Shown in pieces: positions 25,201-32,185 of a stretch of DNA of 64,000 nucleotides. The notes under the pieces were generated by a model that was not told where the DNA came from, made no database searches, and worked only from the letters and a program-made list of their open reading frames with translations. The translations under genes and the position numbers were made by a program. The stretch is taken from the NCBI GenBank assembly GCA_002482965.1, contig DLGZ01000011.1, positions 151,242-215,241 on the forward strand. The letters are read 5' to 3'. The DNA comes from Verrucomicrobiaceae bacterium UBA7681 (GTDB lineage: Bacteria; Verrucomicrobiota; Verrucomicrobiia; Verrucomicrobiales; Verrucomicrobiaceae). The stretch's first letter is position 1. Every line of letters begins with the position of its first letter.

Positions 25201-27082
25201 ACTCGCCAAGTCGACCGCTGATGAGACTGAGCAGGTAGGGCCGCTCCGCGAGATCACGCAGATTATGAATGGAAGCGATAAGCTCAAAGGCCTCGCCACC
25301 GCGTTTCTCATCGCCCAGAAAAGAAGTGAGGTAGCCACGAATCTGCGCCTCATCGAAGGGCAGCAGGCAGAACGCCGGATACTGGCTGCGGTCGATGCCC
25401 TCGCGGTCCTCGCCGGTCAGCATGGCGTTCTGGCTCCAAACATCGCGAAAGTAATGGCTGCGGCAGGACAGCAGCATCTTGCCTTTACAAGACGCCGCTA
25501 GGCTGCTGGAAAGCATGGCCTGCGGCAGCACGGACCACAGCGTGCGAATGAAATCCCGCGTACGGTTCTGAGTGAGGTGGACGATCTTTTCATCCAGCCC
25601 ATCAAAGAGGATCAGCGCCCCCTCCTCGCGCACCAGCCGCAGAAGATCAGCCGCCGTGACCGTGCGATCCGTGACGCGCCACGAGCGCTCAATAACGCTG
25701 GTCAGCAGTCCTTCAATCGTCGGCACTCCCTCAGGCTCATGGGCGACGTAGTCGCGCAGATCGATGTAAATGGGCAGCGGGTATTTCCCCGGCTCCTTCT
25801 GGCGCTTCTCAATCAACTGCCGCGTGAACTGCTTCAGCGTCGTGGTCTTGCCAATGCCGACCTCCCCCAGCAGCGCAAAAAACGGCGATCCCTCCGCTCG
25901 CACCGCCCAAGCTTCGAGTTCATCCAGCGCATCCCTCGCCTCACCAGCACTTGCCTTCGCCGGATCAAGCGACTCTCTCGCCGCGAGATGGTGCGCAAAG
26001 CCCCGCGTGCGCTGGAAATGCCGCGTCTCTTCCGGTTTGGGCATGAAGCGGTGGAGATCGGGTGATGCAGGCACTCCTGCCTGCACTTCGCACGTCTCCT
26101 CGTCCTCGCTGCGGGCAGGAGTGCCCGCATCACTTGGAGGGCTGGGAGCGAGGTAGCCATCGAGACGCTTCTGAATGGCCAGGAAGAGCTGATGGCCAAA
26201 CTCGCGCTTTTTGGCAGTGCCAGCCATCTCCTCATAAAAACGAGCTTCGGCGTTCTTCCCCGCCTTGCGGAAGATCTGATGCTCCGCGAGTCCCAGCAAA
26301 TCCTGCTCTTGGAAATCGACCTTGATCAATCCCACGGGAAGGATGGGCTTCCTTCCCGGCAGATCCCCGATGTAGTGTGGAAGTTCATGCTCCTTGATGT
26401 ATTTCCGATTCAAAAACTCCGGCCCAATGAGCAGCAGCCCAAAATCCGAGGCGTGAATCGCCGCCTGAATCCGCTCGTGCCAGCGTTCGCCGATGGAAGT
26501 GTCCTGATCCATCCACAACTCGACTTCGTAACGGCTGGAGCAGCCGAACTGACTTTTCAGTTCCTCGATCAAACTGTCCGCGAGGTCTTTCTGGGCCCTG
26601 GCATACGAGACGAAAAAGCGGACAAAGATCTTCTTTCCCTCCATGGCTTTGCCCGTCGTCGCGATGCCCTTCGAGGGAATGAAGGGTCTGCCCACCACAT
26701 CCGCTGTGGCCTGCTGGGAAAACCGCGTCACCCGCATCACCGCCTCATCCGGCCCGGAAAACCACACCGCGCGCTCAGTCGGCGGGCTCTGCTTTTTGGT
26801 ATCAACGTGGAATCGCAAGCCGAGCTCGGCCTTGCCCTGAGTCGAGCGGCCATCAGCCGCGTCGTTCAGCCGCTTCCGCAGCCGCGTCAGGTTGGCGAGA
26901 GCGGTCTGGGTGTCCTCGCCATAAAACAGCGCGTTCAGCACGTCCGAGAGCCGCGTTTTCTCCGCCACCGCCAGCTTGATCAGCCTCAGTAGCCGCTCCC
27001 GGTCGGATTTCCCCAGCTCCTCCAGCCACGGCTTCGCCGCTTCCCGGAGGGAGTCACCAAACAAGGTCACAGTCAGGCTCAT
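22289..27082 (-). CDS. TIR-NACHT-WD40 STAND protein (14 WD40 units), candidate immune/defence sensor
   Basis: This is a 1597-residue multidomain protein. Residues 1-110 are helical and charged, unassigned and possibly a winged-helix-like adaptor. A TIR domain spans about 152-285 (FFVSYARAQKDLADSLIEEL, then DFGLLLIGPEFLNRKYIKEHE with a candidate catalytic Glu). A Gly/Pro/Ala linker (about 310-350) leads to a NACHT ATPase: Walker A GEVGIGKTT at 406-414, Walker B LILFDGLDE at 490-498, and helical C-terminal sections to about 820. A pentapeptide-like segment (about 825-925, LAGADLDEW and LRGANLRGV) precedes 14 WD40 units of about 42 residues (about 953-1540), enough for two seven-bladed propellers. 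STAND proteins of this build oligomerise on ligand sensing, and TIR effectors usually cleave NAD+. The start is ATG 27082. No phage or toxin genes flank it. Confidence 0.9.
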   Translation of the reverse strand: MSLTVTLFGDSLREAAKPWLEELGKSDRERLLRLIKLAVAEKTRLSDVLNALFYGEDTQTALANLTRLRKRLNDAADGRSTQGKAELGLRFHVDTKKQSPPTERAVWFSGPDEAVMRVTRFSQQATADVVGRPFIPSKGIATTGKAMEGKKIFVRFFVSYARAQKDLADSLIEELKSQFGCSSRYEVELWMDQDTSIGERWHERIQAAIHASDFGLLLIGPEFLNRKYIKEHELPHYIGDLPGRKPILPVGLIKVDFQEQDLLGLAEHQIFRKAGKNAEARFYEEMAGTAKKREFGHQLFLAIQKRLDGYLAPSPPSDAGTPARSEDEETCEVQAGVPASPDLHRFMPKPEETRHFQRTRGFAHHLAARESLDPAKASAGEARDALDELEAWAVRAEGSPFFALLGEVGIGKTTTLKQFTRQLIEKRQKEPGKYPLPIYIDLRDYVAHEPEGVPTIEGLLTSVIERSWRVTDRTVTAADLLRLVREEGALILFDGLDEKIVHLTQNRTRDFIRTLWSVLPQAMLSSSLAASCKGKMLLSCRSHYFRDVWSQNAMLTGEDREGIDRSQYPAFCLLPFDEAQIRGYLTSFLGDEKRGGEAFELIASIHNLRDLAERPYLLSLISGRLGELEALQMRGETVNAARLYDLVVRSWLSRDDGKHHLDAMHKRRLMEALAAALWRSGEKQWDVDRLEEWFDEFLHRNPAIASAYANKDRSLLKEDLRTATFVLRPDTEAKHFRFAHTSLQEYFLASHLGRALADKADAEWDLPMVSLETLDFLGQILATNASSVAIASLERILGGDCLPASCLAFKYWLEAIKHGHSEPQPQQVNLAGADLDEWHIQGHSKDRPLNLRGANLRGVRLNRTRVEFVDVSNADLSELEGRQSLFLQVYAAHAKLTQADLAGLQWRGGSLIGVAVERDLLELLELLQVETAGLSLVAAPRALKSLSTIKVYAGHSSAVTACAWHPRSSAVLSGGADGRLKLWDAVTGRELLSLSGHNSSINCCAWSPNGTGLLSGSSDNTLRLWDANTGKELLSLIGHNSSVSSCAWSPDGTRLLSGSLDNTLKLWDAATGKEILSLMGHAHWVTCCAWSPDGFRLLSGSSDNTLKLWDANTGRELLSLRGHASSINCCAWSPDSSRLVSGSYDNALKLWDAATGKELLSLVGHASFITCCAWGPDGSRLLSGSFDTTLKLWDAVTGKELPFLMGRGLSANCCAWSPDGSRLISGSLDNTLKLWDAATGKELLSLKGDTRTIICGIWSPDGSRLLSASYDNTFKVWDAASFQEILSLKGHVSSVTCCAWSPDGSHLVSGSYDNCIKVWDANTGKELLSFTGHALWITCCAWSPDGSRLLSGSDDNTLKLWDATTGKELHSLAGHASSVTCCAWSPGSFRLLSGSYDNALKLWDAATGKELLSLMGHASFITCCAWNPDGSRLVSGSDDNTLKLWDAATGKELHSLAGHTSSVTCCTWSPDGSRLLSGSYDNSLKLWDAANGKELRSLTGHASSVRCCAWSPDGSRLVSGSADGTLKLWDAASGQCLWTGHHLPENQSAVFDGSGTQILHATPEAWRWLGWEERDAKGRFIRRLPAEVFGPIPGMED
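22464..24226 (-). repeat. 14 tandem ~126-bp WD40-coding repeats
   Basis: The 3' part of the STAND gene consists of 14 consecutive units of about 42 codons with the consensus CCAWSPDGSRLLSGS followed by DNTLKLWDAATGKELLSL. Units are nearly identical at framework positions, also at DNA level. They differ mainly in the short stretch after Gly-His (for example HASSV, HAHWV, HASFI, RGLSA, DTRTI). Eleven of 14 units carry adjacent cysteines before Ala/Thr-Trp. The regularity implies recent duplication or gene conversion. Confidence 0.95.
26064..26132. repeat. In-frame inverted repeat in the TIR-NACHT linker (REP-like)
   Basis: Two 22-base arms starting at 26064 (GATGCAGGCACTCC...) and ending at 26132 (...GGAGTGCCCGCATC) pair with only two mismatches around a 25-base loop. 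Each arm contains the core GGCACTCCTGCC or its complement, as does the solitary copy at 21377-21396. The repeat is translated as DAGTPARSEDEETCEVQAGVPAS in two pieces, a flexible linker that tolerates insertion. Confidence 0.8.
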
Positions 27083-27212
27083 TTGGAGGATCAAACCCGC
27101 TTATTGGATCTTTAGCAACGATTTTGGAGGATTGGATGGTTATTTTGGATGAATCGAAAGCCGAGCTTGCTCCAAAAGTGGGCCGACAAAACCCAAATCC
27201 GGCCAGAAGTGA

Positions 27213-27274
27213 ACCACAGAATACACAGAAATCAGAGGGGGATCTGGTTCCGTGTGTTCAGTGTATTCCGTGGT
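27213..27274. repeat. AATACAC-type inverted repeat upstream of the STAND gene
   Basis: The left arm ACCACAGAATACACAGAA (27213-27230) and the complement of the right arm (27257-27274, ACCACGGAATACACTGAA as read on minus) match at 16 of 18 positions. They flank a 26-base loop. Sequences of this ACCACGGAATACAC type are widely scattered in Verrucomicrobia and Planctomycetes genomes. The rest of the 292-base gap (27083-27374) holds no gene apart from the terminator at its end. Confidence 0.7.
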
Positions 27275-27318
27275 CAATCTTCAGTCTTCCATCCCCGACC
27301 TGCCTCCCTCACTTCCCA

Positions 27319-27350
27319 CAAAAAAGGCGGCCCGCGTGGTGCGGACCGCC
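27319..27350 (-). terminator. Intrinsic terminator of the sulfite reductase gene
   Basis: On the minus strand a 10-bp GC stem (GGCGGTCCGC / GCGGGCCGCC with one G-T pair, loop ACCAC; plus-strand 27326-27350) is followed directly by seven T residues (27319-27325). It lies 24 bases after the stop at 27375. Confidence 0.9.
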
Positions 27351-27374
27351 TCGAATTCGATGCCTTTTGGAGGA

Positions 27375-29165
27375 TTAACCCGCCTCGACCGCTTTCGCCT
27401 CCGCCAGTTTGGCAGCACGCTCAGCAAGCTCAATGTGGAACTGCTCCGGCGTCGGGGCCTCACCCGTGGTGCGGGTGCGAGCGAACCAGTCAGCGAAGAT
27501 TTCGCCATCCTTGCGCTCGGCCTTGAAGGCTTCGAGAAAGGCGCGGACCTTGCCGGGAACCTCTTCACCGAGAACGGTCTTGAACTCCAAACCAGCGAGA
27601 CGGTCGCCGCGGACGCTGCCGCCCACGAACATCGCGTACTTGTTCGGCGAGCGACCCACAAAGCCGAAGTCGGCGTTGTAAGGGCGGCCGCAGCCGTTCG
27701 GGCAGCCGGTCATGCGGAACAGGATCGGCTCGTTTTCGAGGCCCAGTTCGCGCAGCGATTCGTCGATCTTGTCCATGAAGCCGGGCAGAACGCGCTCGGA
27801 TTCGCTCAGCGCCAGGCCGCAGGTCGGCAGGGCCACGCAGGCGTGGGCCACCTTACGGGCGCGGGTCATGCCGTCGGAGTGCACGACGCCATGCTTGGCC
27901 AGGATGGCATCCACCGCGTCCTTCTGCTCAGGCGCGACGTCCGCAATGATCATGTTCGTGTTCGGCGTCACGATCAGCGGCAGATCGAGCTCTTTGCACA
28001 GCTCCACAAACGCGCTGCGGTAGTGCGGGCCGTCCTCACGGTCCACAATGCGTCCCATGCTCACATGGACGGCGCAGTAGAGCTTGCCATCTCCCTGCTC
28101 ATGCCAGCCGAGTTTGTCCTCGACGCTGTCAAAATGCAGTTCCTTCGCTGGGAAAGTCTCGATCCCCGGCAGGCGGCGCACCACTTCGGCGCGGAAGCCG
28201 TCGATGCCCATCGTCTGCACGGTGTACTTCATACGGGCGTTTTTGCGCTCGGTACGGTTGCCGTGGTCACGCTGGGTGGTCACGACGGCCTCAATGGCAT
28301 CCACGACGTTCGCACGCTTCGCATACAGCAGCGGCTGGCCCAAGAACGGGCGGGTGCTGAGCTGGCCGTGGCTCATGCCAAAGCCGCCACCGACAGTGAG
28401 GGTGTAGCCTTCGACGGCACCATCCACCACGTGTGGGATCAGGCCGAGATCCTGGGAATAGACGTCCACATCGTTGCAGGGCTGGATCGCCACGCCGATC
28501 TTGAATTTGCGCGGCAGATAGACCTTCCCGTAGATGGGGTCGTCTCCTTCCGGGGCTTTCGTCGCCTCACGCACGGCAGGGTTGACCTCCGGATCCTGAG
28601 TCCACTCAGGCTCAATCTTTTCGCCATCCAGCCAGATGTCGGCATACGCCTGGCTGCGCCACAGGAAGCGCTGGCTAATTTCTTCCGTAAGTGTCTGAGT
28701 ATCAGCGTGCACAGCGTCCTTGATCGGAGCCGCCGGGCCCATGGTGTTGCGCACCACGTCACCGCAGGCACCCATGGTGCTCAGGCCGCTGTGGCACACA
28801 TTGTGAATGACTTCCTTCAGGCCGCCTTTGAGCACGCCATGGAGCTGGATGCCCTGACGGTTGGTCAGGCGCATATTGCCAAAGGCCTTGGTGCAGAGGT
28901 CGTCGTGAATCATCCACTGCTTCGCGGAAATGCGGCCGCCGGGCATCTTGCTGCGGATCATGAAGCTCCAGGCTTTTTCGAGCTTCGCCTTGGTGCGTTC
29001 AGCGCGCACATCGCGGTCATCCTGCTGGTAGGAGCCGTGGTGTTTGAGCAGGATATTGGAGTCCTCCGGGATGTTTGGGATGCTGGTATCAGCGAACAGC
29101 TCGGCCAGCTGGCCACGGAGGCCAGCAGAGGCGAGTTTGATGTCTTCGACGGAGGCTTTGCTCAT
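27375..29165 (-). CDS. Sulfite/nitrite reductase hemoprotein (siroheme, 4Fe-4S)
   Basis: This 596-residue assimilatory sulfite reductase-type hemoprotein reduces sulfite to sulfide (or nitrite to ammonia in relatives) with six electrons in the cytoplasm. It has the two-fold repeated ferredoxin-like and siroheme domains, with NMRLTNRQGIQLHGVLK and GDVVRNTMG in the first half. The cluster cysteines are present in the second half as CVALPTC (Cys-x5-Cys) and CPNGC (Cys-x3-Cys). The start at 29165 (MSKASVEDIK) is chosen because a longer in-frame form adds only 17 unlikely residues. No flavoprotein or APS/PAPS genes are adjacent, so the electron donor (ferredoxin or a separate CysJ) cannot be named. 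Choice between sulfite and nitrite as substrate is uncertain; sulfite is favoured by overall sequence. Confidence 0.9.
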   Translation of the reverse strand: MSKASVEDIKLASAGLRGQLAELFADTSIPNIPEDSNILLKHHGSYQQDDRDVRAERTKAKLEKAWSFMIRSKMPGGRISAKQWMIHDDLCTKAFGNMRLTNRQGIQLHGVLKGGLKEVIHNVCHSGLSTMGACGDVVRNTMGPAAPIKDAVHADTQTLTEEISQRFLWRSQAYADIWLDGEKIEPEWTQDPEVNPAVREATKAPEGDDPIYGKVYLPRKFKIGVAIQPCNDVDVYSQDLGLIPHVVDGAVEGYTLTVGGGFGMSHGQLSTRPFLGQPLLYAKRANVVDAIEAVVTTQRDHGNRTERKNARMKYTVQTMGIDGFRAEVVRRLPGIETFPAKELHFDSVEDKLGWHEQGDGKLYCAVHVSMGRIVDREDGPHYRSAFVELCKELDLPLIVTPNTNMIIADVAPEQKDAVDAILAKHGVVHSDGMTRARKVAHACVALPTCGLALSESERVLPGFMDKIDESLRELGLENEPILFRMTGCPNGCGRPYNADFGFVGRSPNKYAMFVGGSVRGDRLAGLEFKTVLGEEVPGKVRAFLEAFKAERKDGEIFADWFARTRTTGEAPTPEQFHIELAERAAKLAEAKAVEAG

Positions 29166-29301
29166 AAGGGGTGGTTTGGGGGGCTCCCATTGTCGGCTAG
29201 GATACCTTGAATGCAAGTGCTTGAGCCCAAGGCATTATTCTGAAAATCAGAGGGCGGGATGAGTAACAAACGGAAATGAAAGGGATTAGACTCTCTTTGG
29301 A

Positions 29302-30171
29302 ATGACCAGACACCTCACCCGCACTCTTTCAGCGACAGCCGCCGCGCTGTTGCTGCTGGTCGGCTGTGTGAAAAAAAGCGAGTACGATGCCCTGCAGATC
29401 GAAAATCAGGCTCTGCAGACTCGTGTCGATCAGACCAACCATCTCCTGGTGCAATCACAAGCAGATTTGTCCACGTTGCAGGTACAGATGCAGCAATTTC
29501 TGACGGTACAGGCTCAGTTGCAAAAGACCCAGCAGGATCTCACTCAGTCGCAAAACGAGTTCAAGTCCTTGAAAACGCAATTTGATCAGTTCCGCACCCA
29601 GCGCCGCAGCGCCATGGTTGGAAAAAAGTTTCCCGTGCTGAATCTGGAGGATGGCAAAGTGCTGCGCGAGGCGGAGATCACGGCAGTCAGCGTCGAGCAT
29701 CTCTCGATCCGGCACGCCGATGGCCTGGTCAAAGTCGCCTTGGCGAAAACCACGCCCGATCTGCGCTGGGAGGCCTGCTACGACCCGCAGGAGGCCAAAG
29801 AGAAGTCGCGGGAGAATTTGCTGGTCAATGCCCAAGAAATGCAGGCCAGACGGGTCCGAGAGCAGGCCGGTCCGCCCCAGACTCCGGCCCCGGCAGCAGC
29901 CATGCCAGCCCGCAACGTGGTGGCGGTGCTGCGTACGCAGCTTGCCTCACAAAGGCAGGCCTTGAATAGGGAGTATCAGGCGCTGGCCGCCAAAAATCCC
30001 TCCGCCCTGCGTGGCGCGGAGTGGGACTCCTCCCAGCCGGAGGCCAGTCCGCTGCTCAATACGCTCTCCGGCAGCCGCGCTGTGCTGGGCATCAGCCGCC
30101 TGCAATCCCTGCGCAGCGCCATCCAGGCCACACTGCAGCAGCTGCGTGAGCTCGACCCCGCCGCACGCTGA
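29302..30171 (+). CDS. Putative lipoprotein with coiled coil
   Basis: This 289-residue protein has a lipoprotein signal ending LLLLVGC (lipobox Cys at about residue 22). It is followed by a Gln/Leu-rich coiled coil (about residues 25-100, heptads such as LQIENQALQTRVDQ and QKTQQDLTQSQNEFKSL). A small globular segment (about 105-160, KKFPVLNLEDGKVLREAEITAVS) resembles the SHD1-like strands seen in the two following genes. The C-terminal half is helical and Ala/Gln-rich. It is probably anchored on the periplasmic side of a membrane. It is first in a co-directional row with a cytochrome and a cyclase-fold protein (gaps 51 and 2 bases). No enzymatic motif is seen. Confidence 0.75.
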   Translation: MTRHLTRTLSATAAALLLLVGCVKKSEYDALQIENQALQTRVDQTNHLLVQSQADLSTLQVQMQQFLTVQAQLQKTQQDLTQSQNEFKSLKTQFDQFRTQRRSAMVGKKFPVLNLEDGKVLREAEITAVSVEHLSIRHADGLVKVALAKTTPDLRWEACYDPQEAKEKSRENLLVNAQEMQARRVREQAGPPQTPAPAAAMPARNVVAVLRTQLASQRQALNREYQALAAKNPSALRGAEWDSSQPEASPLLNTLSGSRAVLGISRLQSLRSAIQATLQQLRELDPAAR

Positions 30172-30222
30172 ACGAACGGAATCCGTAAAATAATCTAGGC
30201 AAACAGCCCGTTTGATCGTTTC

Positions 30223-30810
30223 ATGTCGCATTCAATCATGAAATTCAGCCTTCTCCTCGCCCTTGTCCTGACCGTCACCACCGCTTCTGCAGTCGATTTC
30301 AAAACGCAGATAGCCCCAATCTTCCGCAACAAGTGCTACGCCTGTCACAGCACCACGAAAAAGGTCAAAGGCAAGCTTGCCCTCGATGATGACAAGCTGC
30401 CCGAGCAGATCGGCGCCGGCAAAAACATCATTCCCGGCGAGGCAGCGAAGAGCACCATGTGGGTCAACTGCACCCTGCCAGATGATGACGGCGATGTGAT
30501 GCCCCCTGAAGGCAAGAACAAGCTCACCGCCGACGAAATCGAACTCTTCAAAGCCTGGATCAATGAAGGCGCCAGCCTCACCGGCGGTGCCGCAGCGCCC
30601 GCAGCAGCACCTGCCGCTGCCATGCTCCCCGCTGCTGGCGGAGTTCTGAAATGGACCAACACCGAAGGCAAAACCATCGAAGCCGAATTCATGGGGCTGG
30701 AAGGCGACAGCGTGCTGCTCAAAATCCCCTCCACGGGAACCACTCACATTCTGGCGCTGAGCAAGCTCTCTGCCGAAAGCCAGGCCCAGGCCAAAGCAGC
30801 GGTGAAATAA
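30223..30810 (+). CDS. Exported c-type cytochrome (PSCyt1-like) with C-terminal SHD1-like domain
   Basis: This 195-residue protein (a start at 30238 would remove five residues) has a signal peptide ending ASA. A compact haem c domain carries CYACH at residues 38-42 and continues with KGKLALDDDKLPEQIG, MPPEGKNKLTADEIELFKAWI, the planctomycete C-type cytochrome pattern with a distal methionine candidate in VMPPEG. An Ala/Pro linker (about 127-140) leads to an SHD1-like segment (LKWTNTEGKTIEAEFMGLEG). That domain binds NPF-type or other peptides in eukaryotic SLA1; in bacteria its role is unknown. The next gene starts 2 bases downstream and begins with the same SHD1-like module. Probably periplasmic electron transfer. 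Confidence 0.85.
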   Translation: MSHSIMKFSLLLALVLTVTTASAVDFKTQIAPIFRNKCYACHSTTKKVKGKLALDDDKLPEQIGAGKNIIPGEAAKSTMWVNCTLPDDDGDVMPPEGKNKLTADEIELFKAWINEGASLTGGAAAPAAAPAAAMLPAAGGVLKWTNTEGKTIEAEFMGLEGDSVLLKIPSTGTTHILALSKLSAESQAQAKAAVK

Positions 30811-30812
30811 CC

Positions 30813-32168
30813 ATGAAGAGCACTTCGGCCATTGTCGCATTCAGCCTTTTCCTGCTGCATGGCGCAGCAGCAGCGGAGATGCGTGTCTGGACGAACACCA
30901 GCGGCCAGCTCATCGAGGCCGAACTCATCGGCGTGAATGCCGCGAAGCGTGCAGTCCAAGTCCGCCTGAAGAACGGCTCAGAGTTTGAGATCGCCATCGA
31001 CAATCTCAGCCCGCCTGACAAGGCCTATGCCAAAGATCATTGGCAGGCGATGCAAAACGCTCCGGTGAGTGCCGGCCCTGGCAAAATCTCAGCCGAAGCC
31101 ATCAAAAGCCTCCCTGAATCCTTCCGCCCCCGCTTTGACCTCAGTTCGCGCATGGAAGCCCTCCGCCAGGGCGGCGGTTCTCCAGAGATAGAAGCCGCGG
31201 TGGTGGCTTCTCTAAAACTGTTCAAAACCAATCAGAACCCCGATGGTTCCTGGGGGCGCTCCAACAAAGGCGCCATGACCGGCTTCGCTCTCCAGTGTTT
31301 CCTTGGTCATGGCGAGACATCAGAGTCTCCAGAGTTTGGGGAGGCGGTGGTGAAGGGGCTGATGTACCTGATCGAGCTCGGCAGGAAGAACCCAGAGGGC
31401 ATTTTTTCCTCGAGCTGGGGCGGAAAAACGACGGGAGGATTCGGAGGCGCTGGAACTTACGAACATGCTATTGCCACTTTGGCAGTCGGTGAGGCCTATG
31501 TCACGGCTCGACTGGGCAACAAAATGTTTCCAGGTCTGCGTGAGAGCTTTGAAACAGCCATCAAGACGATCATCAGCCAGCAGACAAGCAAAGGCTCCTG
31601 GGCCTACGGCGGCGAAACCATCGTTTACAATCCGGGAGGTGGTGCAGATCTCTCCTTGGCCAACTGGCATTTCCAGGCGCTCAATGTAGCCAAGGTAACC
31701 CACTTGAAAATAGACGGGCTCGACTCCTGCATCCAAAAAGCTCTGTCTTATATCGAAACCACTCAAACCAAGGAAGGCGGCTTCGGCGGTGCCACCCGTG
31801 ACGCGCACTACAATCAATGGAGTCTCAGCGGAGGCGCTGCGGCAGGCCATATCATGCTGGCTGGAAAAAGCACGCCTGCGGCTGCACGGGGAGTTCAATT
31901 CATCACCGGTTTCCTGAAAGCCGAGCCACCGGACTGGGAGAAAAACTGCAATCTCTACTGCTGGCATGGCTATAGCAATGCGCTCTTCCTCAACGGCGGC
32001 GCCGAGTGGAAGACTTTCGCCTCCCAGGTCATGCCTCAAATCCTCGCTGCTCAGCAGCCGGACGGCTCCTTCAAACGCGGTCGTCCCAACTGGCCTGCCG
32101 GCGATGCCGCTGATGCCACGTATCGCCAGGCGCTCTGCACCCTGATTCTCGAAACGTTTTACCGCTGA
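30813..32168 (+). CDS. Exported SHD1-like / prenyltransferase-squalene oxidase repeat protein
   Basis: This 451-residue protein starts at ATG 30813, two bases after the cytochrome stop. It has a signal peptide ending AAA, then an SHD1-like domain (RVWTNTSGQLIEAELIGVN, then FEIAIDNLSPPDKAYAKDHW). A domain with terpenoid cyclase/prenyltransferase-type repeats follows (LKLFKTNQNPDGSWGRSNK; TKEGGFGGATRDAHYNQWSLSG; QPDGSFKRG). These QW-like repeats build an alpha/alpha toroid. The DxDD motif of squalene-hopene cyclases is not seen, so terpene cyclase activity is unlikely and a binding or scaffold role is more plausible. Such exported cyclase-fold proteins are frequent in Planctomycetes and Verrucomicrobia. 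It converges with the AlkC-like gene (17-base gap). Confidence 0.8.
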   Translation: MKSTSAIVAFSLFLLHGAAAAEMRVWTNTSGQLIEAELIGVNAAKRAVQVRLKNGSEFEIAIDNLSPPDKAYAKDHWQAMQNAPVSAGPGKISAEAIKSLPESFRPRFDLSSRMEALRQGGGSPEIEAAVVASLKLFKTNQNPDGSWGRSNKGAMTGFALQCFLGHGETSESPEFGEAVVKGLMYLIELGRKNPEGIFSSSWGGKTTGGFGGAGTYEHAIATLAVGEAYVTARLGNKMFPGLRESFETAIKTIISQQTSKGSWAYGGETIVYNPGGGADLSLANWHFQALNVAKVTHLKIDGLDSCIQKALSYIETTQTKEGGFGGATRDAHYNQWSLSGGAAAGHIMLAGKSTPAAARGVQFITGFLKAEPPDWEKNCNLYCWHGYSNALFLNGGAEWKTFASQVMPQILAAQQPDGSFKRGRPNWPAGDAADATYRQALCTLILETFYR

Positions 32169-32185
32169 GCCAGCAGCGGTCCTTT

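Noticed and set aside
27252..29210. Long plus-strand open frame (652 codons) opposite sulfite reductase
   Set aside because: His/Val/Ala-rich translation typical of the antisense of a GC-rich gene; the opposite strand encodes a clear siroheme enzyme with all cluster cysteines.
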